This document shows positions 1 through 7,941 of a stretch of 18,743 nucleotides of DNA, in pieces; position 1 is the stretch's first letter, and each line of letters starts with the position of its first letter. The DNA comes from Methanobacterium sp. UBA279 (GTDB lineage: Archaea; Methanobacteriota; Methanobacteria; Methanobacteriales; Methanobacteriaceae), in the NCBI GenBank assembly GCA_002502855.1, contig DAQK01000035.1:1-18743 (forward strand), written 5' to 3'. A program made the translations under genes and the position numbers. The notes beneath the pieces were generated by a model. The model was not told where the DNA came from. It did not search any database and saw only the letters and a program-made list of their open reading frames with translations.

Positions 1-542
1 TTTTTGTGATTCAATATAAAAAATGTTAAAAAGTCATGTGAACTTATTACTAATCTTGGAAAATAAAATTGAGTTTCATAAACGATATATCCATAAATAG
101 GACTTCAAATTATCCATTAAAAAAGAACTTAGAATTTTGTGATTCATTTAAAATGAAAAATAAATAATATAATCAGTTAAGACCAACATTCATCGTCACG
201 ATCTCATCTATATTAAGGGCTATCATCACACTCGCTGCAATTATCATACATATCCTGAATAATAGGATGGAACGCCTCCCAATCAATAAAGGGATCTACC
301 TCAGCCAATTATCACCCAACTTCTCCACCTGTTCATACTATTTGTCCAGAAAATATTGGCTAAAAGACTGCAAAATATCCTTAAGGCAGTAATACTATAT
401 AAATTTACTTAATTTAGAATTTTAAATGATTTAATCAGGATTAAGGGCTCATAATGTATATTAAATATCAAGATCAAAATGTTAATCGAAATTCTTAGTT
501 AAAAAAAATTTGATTAAAATAGGACGTGTGATAAAATATTAA
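1..542. other. AT-rich stretch without an intact gene
   Basis: No intact coding region is visible on either strand. The one recognisable piece is a decayed transposase fragment at 181-357 (listed separately). A 12-base direct repeat, TTTTGTGATTCA, occurs at 2-13 and 135-146. It may be chance in such AT-rich DNA or a relic of mobile-element activity. Positions 361-542 are AT-rich and I see nothing else in them except the probable promoter region of the degraded YnfA-type gene that follows. Confidence 0.6.
181..357 (-). pseudogene. Remnant of an IS5-like transposase N-terminus
   Basis: Read on the minus strand, three short stretches in different frames join into a plausible transposase N-terminus. 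The first has YEQVEKLGDN after an in-frame TAG. The second reads AEVDPFIDWEAFHPIIQDMY, continuing with DN. The third is NIDEIVTMNV. This order, in particular the I-D-W-E-A-F-x-P-I-I-x-D-M-Y core followed by N-x-D-E-I-V, is what I recall of the N-terminal domain of IS5-family transposases common in methanogens. At least one nonsense codon and two frameshifts interrupt it. The catalytic DDE domain is missing: beyond 181 the sequence turns AT-rich with no further similarity. It is therefore a dead, truncated insertion sequence. The family assignment is from remembered sequence patterns and is moderately sure. Confidence 0.58.
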
Positions 543-867
543 ATGTATTTAAATCAATTTTATTCTTTATATTAGCTGGATTATGTGAAATAGGGGGAGG
601 ATATCTTATTTGGATTTGGTTAAGAGAAGGTAAGGTATTGAATTTGCATTTTTGGGTGCAATTATTCTCGTGCTATATGGAGTGATCCCTACACTGCAAC
701 CTGCTGAATTTGGAAGAGTTTATGCAGCTTATGGGGGTGTTTTCATTGCCATGGCTCTTCTATGGGGATGGCAAATTGATAACGTTCTGCCAGATAAATT
801 TGATATTATAGGAGTTAGTATAGCTCTTATGGGAGTATTTATTATCATGTACTGGCCACGAAATTAA
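543..867 (+). pseudogene. Frameshifted YnfA/UPF0060 family small membrane protein
   Basis: The family is a roughly 105-residue integral membrane protein with four membrane segments, related to small multidrug-resistance proteins, usually of unknown transport role. Three pieces are visible. An ATG at 543 is out of frame with what follows. Frame 548-640 encodes FKSILFFILAGLCEIGGGYL followed by IWIWLREGK. A second frame, 643-867, encodes FAFLGAIILVLYGVIPTLQP, then AEFGRVYAAYGGVF and a C-terminus ending in MYWPRN. The C-E-I-x-G-G-Y-L, L-Q-P and G-R-V-Y-A-A-Y-G-G motifs are diagnostic. The frame changes by about one base near 638-645, and two extra bases (TA) appear to follow the ATG. Conserved residues surround both lesions, so the gene is either recently inactivated or carries sequencing errors. 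The intact downstream part alone would start at a TTG (652) and lack the first two helices. Confidence 0.75.
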
Positions 868-932
868 TAGTTTAAACTTAATTTATCGACCTATTATTCT
901 TTGTTAGAAAAACCAATTTTGATTAGGTTGAG

Positions 933-958
933 GAGTTGCTGCTGGTCAGCAGCTGCTC
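933..958. repeat. GC-rich inverted repeat (hairpin)
   Basis: Two 12-base arms separated by GT, pairing at 10 of 12 positions with a perfect inner GCTGCTG/CAGCAGC stem. It is strikingly GC-rich against its AT-rich surroundings. It lies between the broken YnfA gene and the methyltransferase, and could be an RNA hairpin in the upstream transcript's 3' end or a relic of a mobile element. No T-run directly follows on the plus strand, so a classical terminator is not supported. Confidence 0.45.
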
Positions 959-1023
959 AGATTTTATGTGTCGTTAGTTTCTATGGATCAATATAATTGT
1001 TATGGCATATAAAAACTGATCAA

Positions 1024-1653
1024 ATGGCAAAAATTAAACCCTTTGAAAGTAATGTGCTAAAATACGATGAATGGTTTGATAAGAATATATTTATTTATGA
1101 ATCAGAATTTCGGGCAGTTAAAACGCTATTGAATAAAGATAAAACTGGTATTGAGGTTGGTGTGGGTAGTGGACGTTTTGCAGCGCCGCTTGGTATTAAA
1201 TTAGGACTTGATCCATCTAGAAAGATGGGAAAAATTGCCGAAAAAAGAGGTGTAAGATTCATTGAAGGAGTTGTTGAGTCACTTCCCTTTGAAGATTCAC
1301 AATTTGATTTCGTTCTAATGGTTACTACAATATGCTTTTTAGATGATGTTGAAAAAGCGTTTAAAGAAGTTTATAGGGTGTTAAAACTGAAAGGTTACTT
1401 TATAATAGGTTTTATAGATGCTGAAAGTCCAATGGGAAAATTATATGAAAAACATAAAAATGAAAGTACTTTTTACAAGAAAGCAACCTTCTACTCGGTA
1501 AAAAAAGTCGTTTCATATATGGAGAAGGCTCATTTCAGAGATTTCAGTTTTAGACAGACATTATTCCAAGTTGGAGAAGAATTAAAGGATGTTGAGCCTG
1601 TGAAAAATGGATATGGGGAGGGATCATTTGTAGTAGTCAGAGGAGTTAAATAA
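1024..1653 (+). CDS. Class I SAM-dependent methyltransferase (type 11-like)
   Basis: A 209-residue soluble protein with a Rossmann-type methyltransferase fold. Motif I is GIEVGVGSGRFAAPLG at about residues 42-57, followed by the acidic end of strand 2 (GLDPS, 61-65). The region VESLPFEDSQFDFVLMV (84-100) matches the motif II/III pattern of type 11 methyltransferases, and a post-motif helix KAFKEVYRVLKLKGYFII follows (111-128). The substrate cannot be told from sequence; relatives act on small molecules, quinone-like lipids or proteins. I chose ATG 1024 (MAKIKPF). An in-frame TTG at 997 would add nine residues, but neither start has a clear ribosome binding site. It stands alone, converging on nrdD, and its neighbours give no functional hint. 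Confidence 0.8.
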   Translation: MAKIKPFESNVLKYDEWFDKNIFIYESEFRAVKTLLNKDKTGIEVGVGSGRFAAPLGIKLGLDPSRKMGKIAEKRGVRFIEGVVESLPFEDSQFDFVLMVTTICFLDDVEKAFKEVYRVLKLKGYFIIGFIDAESPMGKLYEKHKNESTFYKKATFYSVKKVVSYMEKAHFRDFSFRQTLFQVGEELKDVEPVKNGYGEGSFVVVRGVK

Positions 1654-1772
1654 ACGTATATTTTCTTCCATTGCCAACAAATTTTCCATTTATGTGTCAA
1701 GAAAAGGGCATAAATTTTTCTCATAAGATAATACAAGAAAATTAAATAATGTAAAATTTCAAATTAGATGAT

Positions 1773-4079
1773 TCAATACCTTCTCCTATCATGTAACTCT
1801 TTCATTTTACCTGCATTCCATCCTCCACTGGCAGATTTAGAGCGGCCCACTTGCTGCACGTACCCTGTTATACGATCATACCATTCCACTTCCTTTTGTT
1901 CTCCGCAACTAGCACAAGTATCTTGTAATCCTTTCATCAGTGTTTTACATTTCATACAAAAGCTCAGGGCGCTGCTGTAGGCCCAGAAACCAATATTAGA
2001 TTTTCGGGCTATTTTATTAGTGAGACTCATGAGAGCTTCAGGATCACTGTGTGATTCTCCCATGAATGCGTGGAAGATGTGTCCGCCTGAAGTACGGCTG
2101 TGGAATTGTTCTTCTATGCGTATCTTTTCTGCCAGGCTCAGACTGGTGTCCACGGGTAAATGGGAAGAGTTTGTGTAATAATAAGCATCAAGATCACCTT
2201 GGGTTACAGCAGCACTACCATATTTTTCCCTATCAATCATTGCAAACCTGTGGGCAGTGGATTCGGCTGGTGTTTGGATGATAGTCCAGCGCAAACCTGT
2301 TTCTTTTTTAAGTTCCTGAGCTCTTCTGTTCATGTAGTCAATGACTTTTAGTCCTAATTTAAGTGAATCAGGATCTTCCATTCCTGTTCCACAATGAGCC
2401 CGGAGCATTTCGTTTAACCCCACGAATCCAAAGGTCATGGTGGAGTTTTCCACACGGTAATATCGTTCTCCATCCAGTTCCTGGGTTAAAAATGGTAACA
2501 TATTATAATCATCCAGACAGGCTACTGATTGCTGGCGACGTATCATTAATATCTCTTCGGATAAACGTAGGTATGAATCCAAGTACTCGAAGAGTTCCTC
2601 TTCATCCCGGGACTGGTAGGCCATTCTAGGCAGGTTCAAAGTTATGTAAGCTAGGTTTCCTGTGCGGAGACAATCCTTATCCCAGTTTCCCGTCCAGTTA
2701 TCACCCAAAGATGTTCTGCACCCCATATAATTGGCCATCTGGCCTCTATAATCAGGTAACATATTAACAAAGTAGGCAGTACCATATTTGGAGGATAGTT
2801 CATGGACTAATTTCAAGTCCTCAGCAAATTCATCCTTCAAAACCTCTTTCCTCAGAGTATATATGGTGTTAGGGAATAGATGAGGTTTACCATCTGAATC
2901 TCCATCCAGAAGGACTTCAGTGAATGCTCTTTGTAATATGCGAGTTTCTTCTTCAAAATCATCATAAGTTCCCACTAATCGGCCTTTGGGTCCGTATGCT
3001 GGTTCTTCTTTTAAGAACTCTGGCACGGTGAATTCCATGCTTATGCTAGTAAATGGCACTTGACTTCCTCTGGCAGCATATGCCATGTTCAGATTGTAGA
3101 TGAACATTTGCACTGCCTGTTTCACCTCTTCGTAGGGTAATCCCTGGGCAAATGGTGCCATAAAGACGTTCCAAAGGCTCATTGATTGGCCTCCGCTCAT
3201 GTTCTGCTGAGCGGCCAGCATAATTTCTCCGGCGTGATTCATCAGGGTTTCAATATGGTTTGGTGGGCCTGCTACACTGGTATGATCCCCAGTTCCATCC
3301 ACTTTGAGTCCATTTTTTATAAATGATCTTAAATCGTGTTGTAAGCAGTTTATAGGTCTGCCAGCAAAGTATTCCAAGTCATGGATGTGTAAATCTCCAC
3401 TCATATGAGCATCTGCCAATTCATTGGGCAGTATATGCAGTAGTGCGTACTGTTTAAGGGCCTCGTCTGCCACATATTTGTGGACAGTTTCCGGGTTGTG
3501 TATCATATTGGCATTGTCTCGGCTGCCGTTTTCAATGAGGTTGGTGATGTTGTAAACAGGTATCCCCAGCCTGGTGTATCTTCGCCTGAGTGTTTCCAAT
3601 CCATGTTCAACTAGTTTCGTGTTCACAATTTCCCTTAGCATGGGTGCGGTGAGGTATTCCACGTCGAGCTTTTTAACTTCTTTCCACACTTCGGTGGCGA
3701 TTTTATCTGCTATTACGGGATCAGCATCAGTTTCAACAATGAGTGTTTTCTCGATTTTGGATTTGTCGAAGGATTCAATGGTGTCTCTGGAGGTGCGCAC
3801 CCTTAACTGGTTGTTTTTGAGATATTTTTTAGCTATTTTAGGCTTCACTTGTTTCAGGGAGTCATGTACCCAAATTTTGATTTCTTTAGTGGTAACTCCA
3901 TCATAGGCTGTTCTGGCGGCGTGAGATGCAATTTTTTCCGCCGCCCATAGGGGAGCGCCTGCCATAAGACAGGATTTTAATATCTTTTCGTGACTGAACT
4001 TCTCAAATATCCCATTATTTTTTAAAACACAGGTTTCCGCCTTGGTTGGTATAGCAGCAATAATACGAGCATCCTTCAT
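1773..4079 (-). CDS. nrdD: Anaerobic (class III) ribonucleoside-triphosphate reductase, glycyl-radical enzyme
   Basis: Reduces ribonucleoside triphosphates to deoxyribonucleotides for DNA synthesis without oxygen. The protein has 768 residues from ATG 4079. A TTG just upstream is in frame, but GGGGATAATTG ahead of the ATG fits as ribosome binding site. The N-terminus looks like two tandem ATP-cone domains (about 14-90 and 91-175), the allosteric nucleotide sites. The catalytic barrel carries NCLQHD (Cys245) and MGCRTSLGDN (Cys454), matching the paired active-site cysteines of the family. The C-terminus has a zinc site CMKC...CASC (Cys708, 711, 722, 725) and RITGYV, whose glycine (about 739) should be the radical glycine. 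All expected elements are present and there is no intein. Its activase NrdG is encoded upstream on the same strand after a gap of about 230 bases, so nrdD probably has its own promoter. Confidence 0.96.
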   Translation of the reverse strand: MKDARIIAAIPTKAETCVLKNNGIFEKFSHEKILKSCLMAGAPLWAAEKIASHAARTAYDGVTTKEIKIWVHDSLKQVKPKIAKKYLKNNQLRVRTSRDTIESFDKSKIEKTLIVETDADPVIADKIATEVWKEVKKLDVEYLTAPMLREIVNTKLVEHGLETLRRRYTRLGIPVYNITNLIENGSRDNANMIHNPETVHKYVADEALKQYALLHILPNELADAHMSGDLHIHDLEYFAGRPINCLQHDLRSFIKNGLKVDGTGDHTSVAGPPNHIETLMNHAGEIMLAAQQNMSGGQSMSLWNVFMAPFAQGLPYEEVKQAVQMFIYNLNMAYAARGSQVPFTSISMEFTVPEFLKEEPAYGPKGRLVGTYDDFEEETRILQRAFTEVLLDGDSDGKPHLFPNTIYTLRKEVLKDEFAEDLKLVHELSSKYGTAYFVNMLPDYRGQMANYMGCRTSLGDNWTGNWDKDCLRTGNLAYITLNLPRMAYQSRDEEELFEYLDSYLRLSEEILMIRRQQSVACLDDYNMLPFLTQELDGERYYRVENSTMTFGFVGLNEMLRAHCGTGMEDPDSLKLGLKVIDYMNRRAQELKKETGLRWTIIQTPAESTAHRFAMIDREKYGSAAVTQGDLDAYYYTNSSHLPVDTSLSLAEKIRIEEQFHSRTSGGHIFHAFMGESHSDPEALMSLTNKIARKSNIGFWAYSSALSFCMKCKTLMKGLQDTCASCGEQKEVEWYDRITGYVQQVGRSKSASGGWNAGKMKELHDRRRY

Positions 4080-4309
4080 CAATTATCCCCTACTAAACTT
4101 TTAAATTATACATCCCATAATAAAATTATAGTACAAAGAAATACCCCCTAAATCCCGGAAAGAGATCTACATATACTTAATACATAATTATTTTTATTAT
4201 TATAAATTTTTTTTGGATTTATATTATTCTTTGATTCCTGATAACTATATTAACGCCATAATTTCGTTTTTGTGAATTGAAGGAAAATAAATTACTCTAC
4301 TGAAAATTA

Positions 4310-5011
4310 TTATATAATTTCATCTCCAAATTCTGCTGTTTTTATTTTAATCTTTCCCAAAATTGGTTTTATTTTATTAGCAAAGTTATAAAGCTCATCC
4401 CTGGTGGCATTAGGGGTCTGGTATAATTTTTCATCTAATACCATCTGATTCCTGAATTGCTGAAGAGTATAAATATCACAACTGATTTCTTGTGCAATTC
4501 CCTTGATATCATCACCATTCATCAGCGAGGGCACATAAGTGGTCCTGCACTCTAAAAAACTATCTGAATTATAAACAAGGTCTACGCTTTCTCTAACTAA
4601 TTCCCCAACATTTGCACCAATTATTTCCTCATATTTATCAAATGGAGCTTTAACATCTAAAGCAACATAATCCAATTGATCAATAATCTGTTTCAGTTTT
4701 TTAGGATAACATCCATTTGTATCAAGTTTTGTTTTCAAATCTAACTCTTGGCAGTGGTTTAAAATTTTCTTTACATCTTTTTCTTGTAAAAGTGGTTCAC
4801 CACCAGAGATAACCACCGCATCAATAAAATCACTTGATTCCTCAACTTGAGTAAATAGCTTATCTAGTGGGACTTCTTCCCCACCGTCCATGGGGATAAG
4901 TTCTGGATTGTGACAATAAGGGCATCTTAAATTACACCCCGCCGTGAAGATAACAATAGACATGTGCCCTGGAAATTCCAGAGTTGATGTTATATGGCCT
5001 CCAATTCGCAT
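4310..5011 (-). CDS. nrdG: Anaerobic ribonucleotide reductase activating protein (radical SAM)
   Basis: Installs the glycyl radical on NrdD using S-adenosylmethionine and a [4Fe-4S] cluster. The 233-residue protein shows the cluster motif C-x3-C-x2-C at Cys26, Cys30 and Cys33 (GCNLRCPYCHNPELIP), preceded by the family's GHMSIVIFTAGC. The SAM-contacting motif VISGGEPLLQ lies at about 67-76, and the strand LDTNG follows further on. The length and the archaeal-type C-terminus (KIKPILGKIKIKTAEFG) fit the pyruvate formate-lyase-activase-like NrdG of methanogens. Start at ATG 5011; upstream GGAT is a weak ribosome binding site. It is codirectional with, and upstream of, nrdD, the obvious substrate protein. 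The intervening 230 bases are AT-rich and probably contain a separate nrdD promoter. Confidence 0.92.
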   Translation of the reverse strand: MRIGGHITSTLEFPGHMSIVIFTAGCNLRCPYCHNPELIPMDGGEEVPLDKLFTQVEESSDFIDAVVISGGEPLLQEKDVKKILNHCQELDLKTKLDTNGCYPKKLKQIIDQLDYVALDVKAPFDKYEEIIGANVGELVRESVDLVYNSDSFLECRTTYVPSLMNGDDIKGIAQEISCDIYTLQQFRNQMVLDEKLYQTPNATRDELYNFANKIKPILGKIKIKTAEFGDEII

Positions 5012-5117
5012 TTTTCTGAGTATCCTATTATATTTTTAATTTTTAAGCTAATTTTATGTCGACTAATTTCTTTCATCATGTTTTAATTGATAAAACACAA
5101 TGTATCAGTTAAGATTA

Positions 5118-5142
5118 TATGAATAATAAATATATATTCATA
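5118..5142. promoter_or_regulatory. Inverted repeat over the TATA region of the CGGC gene
   Basis: TATGAATA at 5118-5125 and TATTCATA at 5135-5142 form a perfect 8-base inverted repeat with a 9-base spacer containing ATAAATATA. This lies about 27-50 bases ahead of the CGGC-protein start, where a TATA box would sit, in the divergent nrdG/CGGC intergenic space. It resembles an archaeal repressor operator overlapping a promoter. The regulator is unknown, and AT-rich DNA raises the chance of coincidence. Confidence 0.4.
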
Positions 5143-5168
5143 ATTGGGTATTCATGGTATAAAAAGAT

Positions 5169-5510
5169 ATGATAAAAATGTTAAAAGTAGGCGTTATTCG
5201 TTGTCAGCAAACTGAAGACATGTGTCCTGGCAACACAGATTTTAAAGTTGCATCTAAAGGTAAAATGGCCTTTGAAGAAACTGGTCCAGTTGAAATCATA
5301 GGTTTCTTGTCCTGTGGGGGTTGTTCAGGTAAAAAAGCCTCTACAAGAGCAAAAATGATGGTTGATAGAGGAGCTGAAGTAATTGTTTTTGCTTCATGCA
5401 TTACTAAAGGCAATCCCATTGAGTTCCCCTGCCCTAATTATGCGGAGATAAAAAAAAGTGTGATAAAAAAAATCGGCCCAGATATTAAAATAATTGAATG
5501 GACACATTAA
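5169..5510 (+). CDS. CGGC domain-containing protein
   Basis: A 113-residue soluble protein. It has the namesake CGGC motif at residues 49-52 (GFLSCGGCSGKKA) and further cysteines at 12, 19, 77 and 88 (RCQQTEDMC, FASCITKG, FPCPNY), a pattern typical of the CGGC family, thought to bind metal. The alternating strands and helices (KVGVIRCQ, VEIIGFLSC, AEVIVFASC, IKIIEWTH) suggest a small Rossmann-like alpha/beta fold. The precise role in methanogens is not established. ATG 5169 is taken as start; an in-frame ATG three codons later (MLKVGVI) is equally possible. It is followed after 22 bases by a zinc-ribbon protein on the same strand, so the two are probably cotranscribed, and it is divergent from nrdG. 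Confidence 0.85.
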   Translation: MIKMLKVGVIRCQQTEDMCPGNTDFKVASKGKMAFEETGPVEIIGFLSCGGCSGKKASTRAKMMVDRGAEVIVFASCITKGNPIEFPCPNYAEIKKSVIKKIGPDIKIIEWTH

Positions 5511-5532
5511 TTAATTGGATAGGGTTTTATTT

Positions 5533-5769
5533 ATGGCAAGAGATTATGATGGGGAAGATCTGGAAAAGAAATATGCTGAAGAAGCGTTAGACAGGAAAGC
5601 AAAAGCAGGGATTCATGCTGATGCTTGCACTACTTCTATTAAGCTGTTCAAGCATTATGGTAGAAAGAAACCTCTGGTCAAACAAGTTATATGTAAAAAA
5701 TGTGGGAAGATTTTCAAAACAAATCGTGACACTCAATTATGTTTTAGTTGTGAAAGAAAGAAAAATTGA
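5533..5769 (+). CDS. Small zinc-ribbon protein of unknown function
   Basis: A 78-residue, charged, soluble protein. The N-terminal half (MARDYDGEDLEKKYAEEA) is helical and rich in Lys and Glu. The C-terminal half has ICKKCGKIF...LCFSCERK, a C-x2-C...C-x2-C zinc knuckle at Cys54, 57, 70 and 73. I do not recognise a named family. The start ATG 5533 is preceded by GGATAGGG at a suitable distance; an in-frame TTG at 5515 would add only six residues. It lies 22 bases behind the CGGC gene and is probably cotranscribed with it, which hints at metal or redox handling, but this is guilt by association only. Confidence 0.7.
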   Translation: MARDYDGEDLEKKYAEEALDRKAKAGIHADACTTSIKLFKHYGRKKPLVKQVICKKCGKIFKTNRDTQLCFSCERKKN

Positions 5770-6089
5770 TAATTGTGTTTTTTTGGTAATCATATCTCAA
5801 AAATTCAAACCACTTTTTTAAGCTTATAGGAATGTTCATCAATTAAAATCATGATAAATATGGGTATGGTGACTTATTTTTAAATAAGACGTTAGAAATA
5901 AGCAAATGTGTAATGTAATGGTGATTATTCTCAAAAAGGACGTTGAATGTATTGAAAAGCTTTAAAAAAGAATTTTATTTCTTTAGATCAAGATTTAATA
6001 GAATTAAAATCCTTCAATAATTAAACAAAACACTATTTTAAGTTAAAAATAAAAAATAAGAGGACAGAATCCTCCAAATATGCTAGATT
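5770..6089. other. Intergenic region between zinc-ribbon gene and PAN
   Basis: This convergent 320-base spacer holds no supported gene. A T-rich stretch (GTGTTTTTTTGG, from about 5776) just after the zinc-ribbon stop could end that transcript, and a hairpin near 6060-6074 serves PAN on the other strand (listed separately). The rest is AT-rich and I see no repeats or RNA genes in it. Confidence 0.6.
6040..6074 (-). terminator. Hairpin plus T-run terminator behind PAN
   Basis: On the minus strand, 15 bases after the PAN stop codon, GAGGA-TTCTG-TCCTC (6074-6060) can form a five-pair GC-rich stem. It is followed by TTATTTTTTATTTTT. T-rich tracts are the main archaeal termination signal, and the small hairpin is a bonus rather than a requirement. 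Confidence 0.55.
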
Positions 6090-7322
6090 TTATCCGTACA
6101 TAACCCCGACTTCTTTCCTCATCTCTTCTTCTCTTTCCATTCCGATTATTTTATCCACGGCGTCCATGAAGTCGTTCATGGTTACCACGGTTCTTTCTTC
6201 TCGGATGGCGAACATTCCTGATTCGGTGCAGACTGCTTTTAGGTCTGCTCCGGAGGCTCCTTCGGTGAGGCTGGCGATCATTCTGATATCAACTTCCTCA
6301 TCCAGGGACATGTTTTTGGAGTGGATCTTGAGTATCTCCATTCTGCCTTCTTCGTTGGGTATGGGTACTTCTATGAATCGGTCGAATCTACCAGGACGCA
6401 GGAGTGCTGGGTCCAGTATGTCGGGTCGGTTGGTGGCAGCGACGATTCCCACATCACCCCTTCCTTCGAATCCGTCCATCTCAGCCAGTAGCTGCATCAG
6501 TGTACGCTGTACCTCGCGGTCTCCGCTGGTAGAGCTTTTTAGTCTTTTAGCAGCTATAGCGTCAATTTCATCGATGAAGATTATACTGGGTGCTTTTTCC
6601 TTGGCCAGTTCAAAGACACCACGTACCAGTCGGGCTCCTTCACCGATGTATTTTTTCACGAATTCTGAGGCCACTATCTTGATGAAGGTGGCGTTGGTTT
6701 CATGGGCCACGGCTTTAGCAAGTAAGGTTTTACCAGTACCTGGTGGGCCGTATAAGAGAACTCCTTTTGGTGGTTCTATTCCTATTTCGATGAATAATTC
6801 CGGTTTTTTCAGGGGTAGTTCTACTGTTTCTTTAATTTCAACTACCTGTTCTTCTAATCCACCTATCTGCCCGTAACTTACATCTGGTTTTTCTTCAACT
6901 TCCATACCAGTTACTAGTGGGTCTTTTTCTGAGGGCAGTACGTTCACTATGCTGAAGGTCTGCTGATTCAAGGCCACTCTAGCTCCTGGTTCTAAAGATT
7001 TTTCATTTATGAAACGTGAATATCCAATAACGAAGTGCGGTCCGGTACTACTTTTAACTACTACTTTACCATCGTCTAATACTTCGGTTACGGTAGCTAT
7101 TACCAGTGGAGGAGATCTGAACCGTTCAATTTCTCCTCTAAGAGATTTTACCTCTCTATCAATCCGCATCTTTTCATTTTCAACTAATACTTTATCCTTT
7201 TCGAGTTTCCTTACCTTCCACATTAAATTGCGTTTGGTTTTGGTATTCTCCTCTTTAAGTATTTTAATCTCTTTTTTAAGGTCTTCTATCTTTTTTAAAA
7301 CATTGGGGGACATGTTTTCCAT
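6090..7322 (-). CDS. pan: Proteasome-activating nucleotidase (PAN), AAA+ ATPase
   Basis: Hexameric ATPase that unfolds proteins and feeds them to the 20S proteasome, the archaeal counterpart of the eukaryotic 19S ATPase ring. The 410-residue length is typical. An N-terminal coiled coil (about 5-68), rich in Lys and Glu, precedes an OB-fold domain (about 70-135). The AAA module has Walker A GPPGTGKT (192-199), Walker B IIFIDEID (247-254), sensor region ATNRP and second region of homology DPALLRPGRFDR (304-315). The C-terminus ends in MYG, a hydrophobic-Tyr-X motif that docks into the 20S ring and opens its gate. GGAGTG upstream of ATG 7322 is a likely ribosome binding site; a second ATG three codons later is possible. 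It is divergent from MBF1 across 134 bases. No feature departs from the family. Confidence 0.96.
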   Translation of the reverse strand: MENMSPNVLKKIEDLKKEIKILKEENTKTKRNLMWKVRKLEKDKVLVENEKMRIDREVKSLRGEIERFRSPPLVIATVTEVLDDGKVVVKSSTGPHFVIGYSRFINEKSLEPGARVALNQQTFSIVNVLPSEKDPLVTGMEVEEKPDVSYGQIGGLEEQVVEIKETVELPLKKPELFIEIGIEPPKGVLLYGPPGTGKTLLAKAVAHETNATFIKIVASEFVKKYIGEGARLVRGVFELAKEKAPSIIFIDEIDAIAAKRLKSSTSGDREVQRTLMQLLAEMDGFEGRGDVGIVAATNRPDILDPALLRPGRFDRFIEVPIPNEEGRMEILKIHSKNMSLDEEVDIRMIASLTEGASGADLKAVCTESGMFAIREERTVVTMNDFMDAVDKIIGMEREEEMRKEVGVMYG

Positions 7323-7406
7323 GGTCCTGGTTCACTCCTAATCATTTTTCCATATAAAAAATTAATATGATAGTTTTCATGTTACATAATCAATTATTAT
7401 CCCTAA

Positions 7407-7442
7407 TAATATTTAAATATTGAGGTGTAAAATTATATATAA
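7407..7442 (+). promoter_or_regulatory. Candidate MBF1 promoter (TATA boxes)
   Basis: In the divergent PAN/MBF1 spacer, ATTTAAATAT at 7411-7420 is suitably placed for a short-leader MBF1 transcript starting near 7440. A second TATATATAA at 7434-7442 would put the start almost on the second ATG (7463), which would give a leaderless message. Which one is used cannot be read from sequence. Confidence 0.4.
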
Positions 7443-7456
7443 GACGAAACAAAGGG

Positions 7457-7921
7457 ATGCCCATGAGATGCGAGATTTGTGGAAAAAAAGTACCAGGTAA
7501 GCCAATACGTGTTAAAATCGAAGGTTCAGTCATGCAAACTTGTAAAGAGTGTTCAAAATTTGGTAAAGTACAAAAAGAACCCCTAAGACCAGCTAAACTA
7601 AGAACGCCACCTCGCCGTCCTAGAGTAAGAGAACCATCATATGAAGTCTCTGAAGACTATAATACACTGATCAGAACAGCAAGAGAAAAAAAAAGATGGT
7701 CAAGAGAGGAATTAGCACAAAAAATCAATGAAAAGGCATCAGTAATTAATAGGATAGAATCTGGAAAGATGATTCCAGATATAAAGTTAGCTAGGAAGCT
7801 AGAAAAGATTCTGAACATCACAATATTAGATAAAATAGAAGATGAGCAACTAGAAGACACCGCTTCATCAACCAGGGGCGGTACCACCATTGGTGATATA
7901 GCTCACATAAAGAGGAGATAA
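7457..7921 (+). CDS. Archaeal multiprotein bridging factor 1 (MBF1), zinc ribbon plus HTH
   Basis: A 154-residue DNA-binding protein. An N-terminal zinc ribbon has CEIC and CKEC (Cys5, 8, 29, 32), followed by a basic, proline- and arginine-rich linker (about 40-60). A cro/C1-type helix-turn-helix occupies about 66-120, with WSREELAQKI as helix pair one and ASVINRIESGKMIPD as recognition helix region. This domain order is that of archaeal MBF1, a transcription co-regulator linked to translation and ribosomes in some archaea. An alternative start at ATG 7463 (MRCEICGKK) is equally consistent. Its stop lies only 20 bases from MITE copy 1. In the reconstructed pre-inversion sequence its 3' end converged on the DUF356 gene, with the two stop codons about five bases apart. 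Confidence 0.9.
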   Translation: MPMRCEICGKKVPGKPIRVKIEGSVMQTCKECSKFGKVQKEPLRPAKLRTPPRRPRVREPSYEVSEDYNTLIRTAREKKRWSREELAQKINEKASVINRIESGKMIPDIKLARKLEKILNITILDKIEDEQLEDTASSTRGGTTIGDIAHIKRR

Positions 7922-7933
7922 AAAAGTTAAAGA

Positions 7934-7941
7934 ATTATTCT
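7934..7941. repeat. Outer flank of MITE copy 1, partner of 18433-18440
   Basis: ATTATTCT. It is the exact reverse complement of AGAATAAT at 18433-18440, the inner flank of the other MITE copy. I read the two as the halves of one 8-base target duplication separated by an inversion. Confidence 0.75.

Noticed and set aside
2..146. 12-base direct repeat TTTTGTGATTCA considered as a target duplication or attachment site
   Set aside because: The region between the copies shows no element ends or genes, and AT-rich DNA makes such repeats likely by chance.
997..1023. TTG 997 as start of the methyltransferase
   Set aside because: ATG 1024 gives a natural N-terminus, and no ribosome binding site supports the upstream TTG. 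It cannot be fully excluded.
6166..6876. A 236-codon open frame on the plus strand opposite PAN
   Set aside because: It is antisense to the well-conserved PAN AAA domain. Its composition (Ser- and Ile-rich) is what the complementary strand of a real gene gives, and it has no motif of its own.
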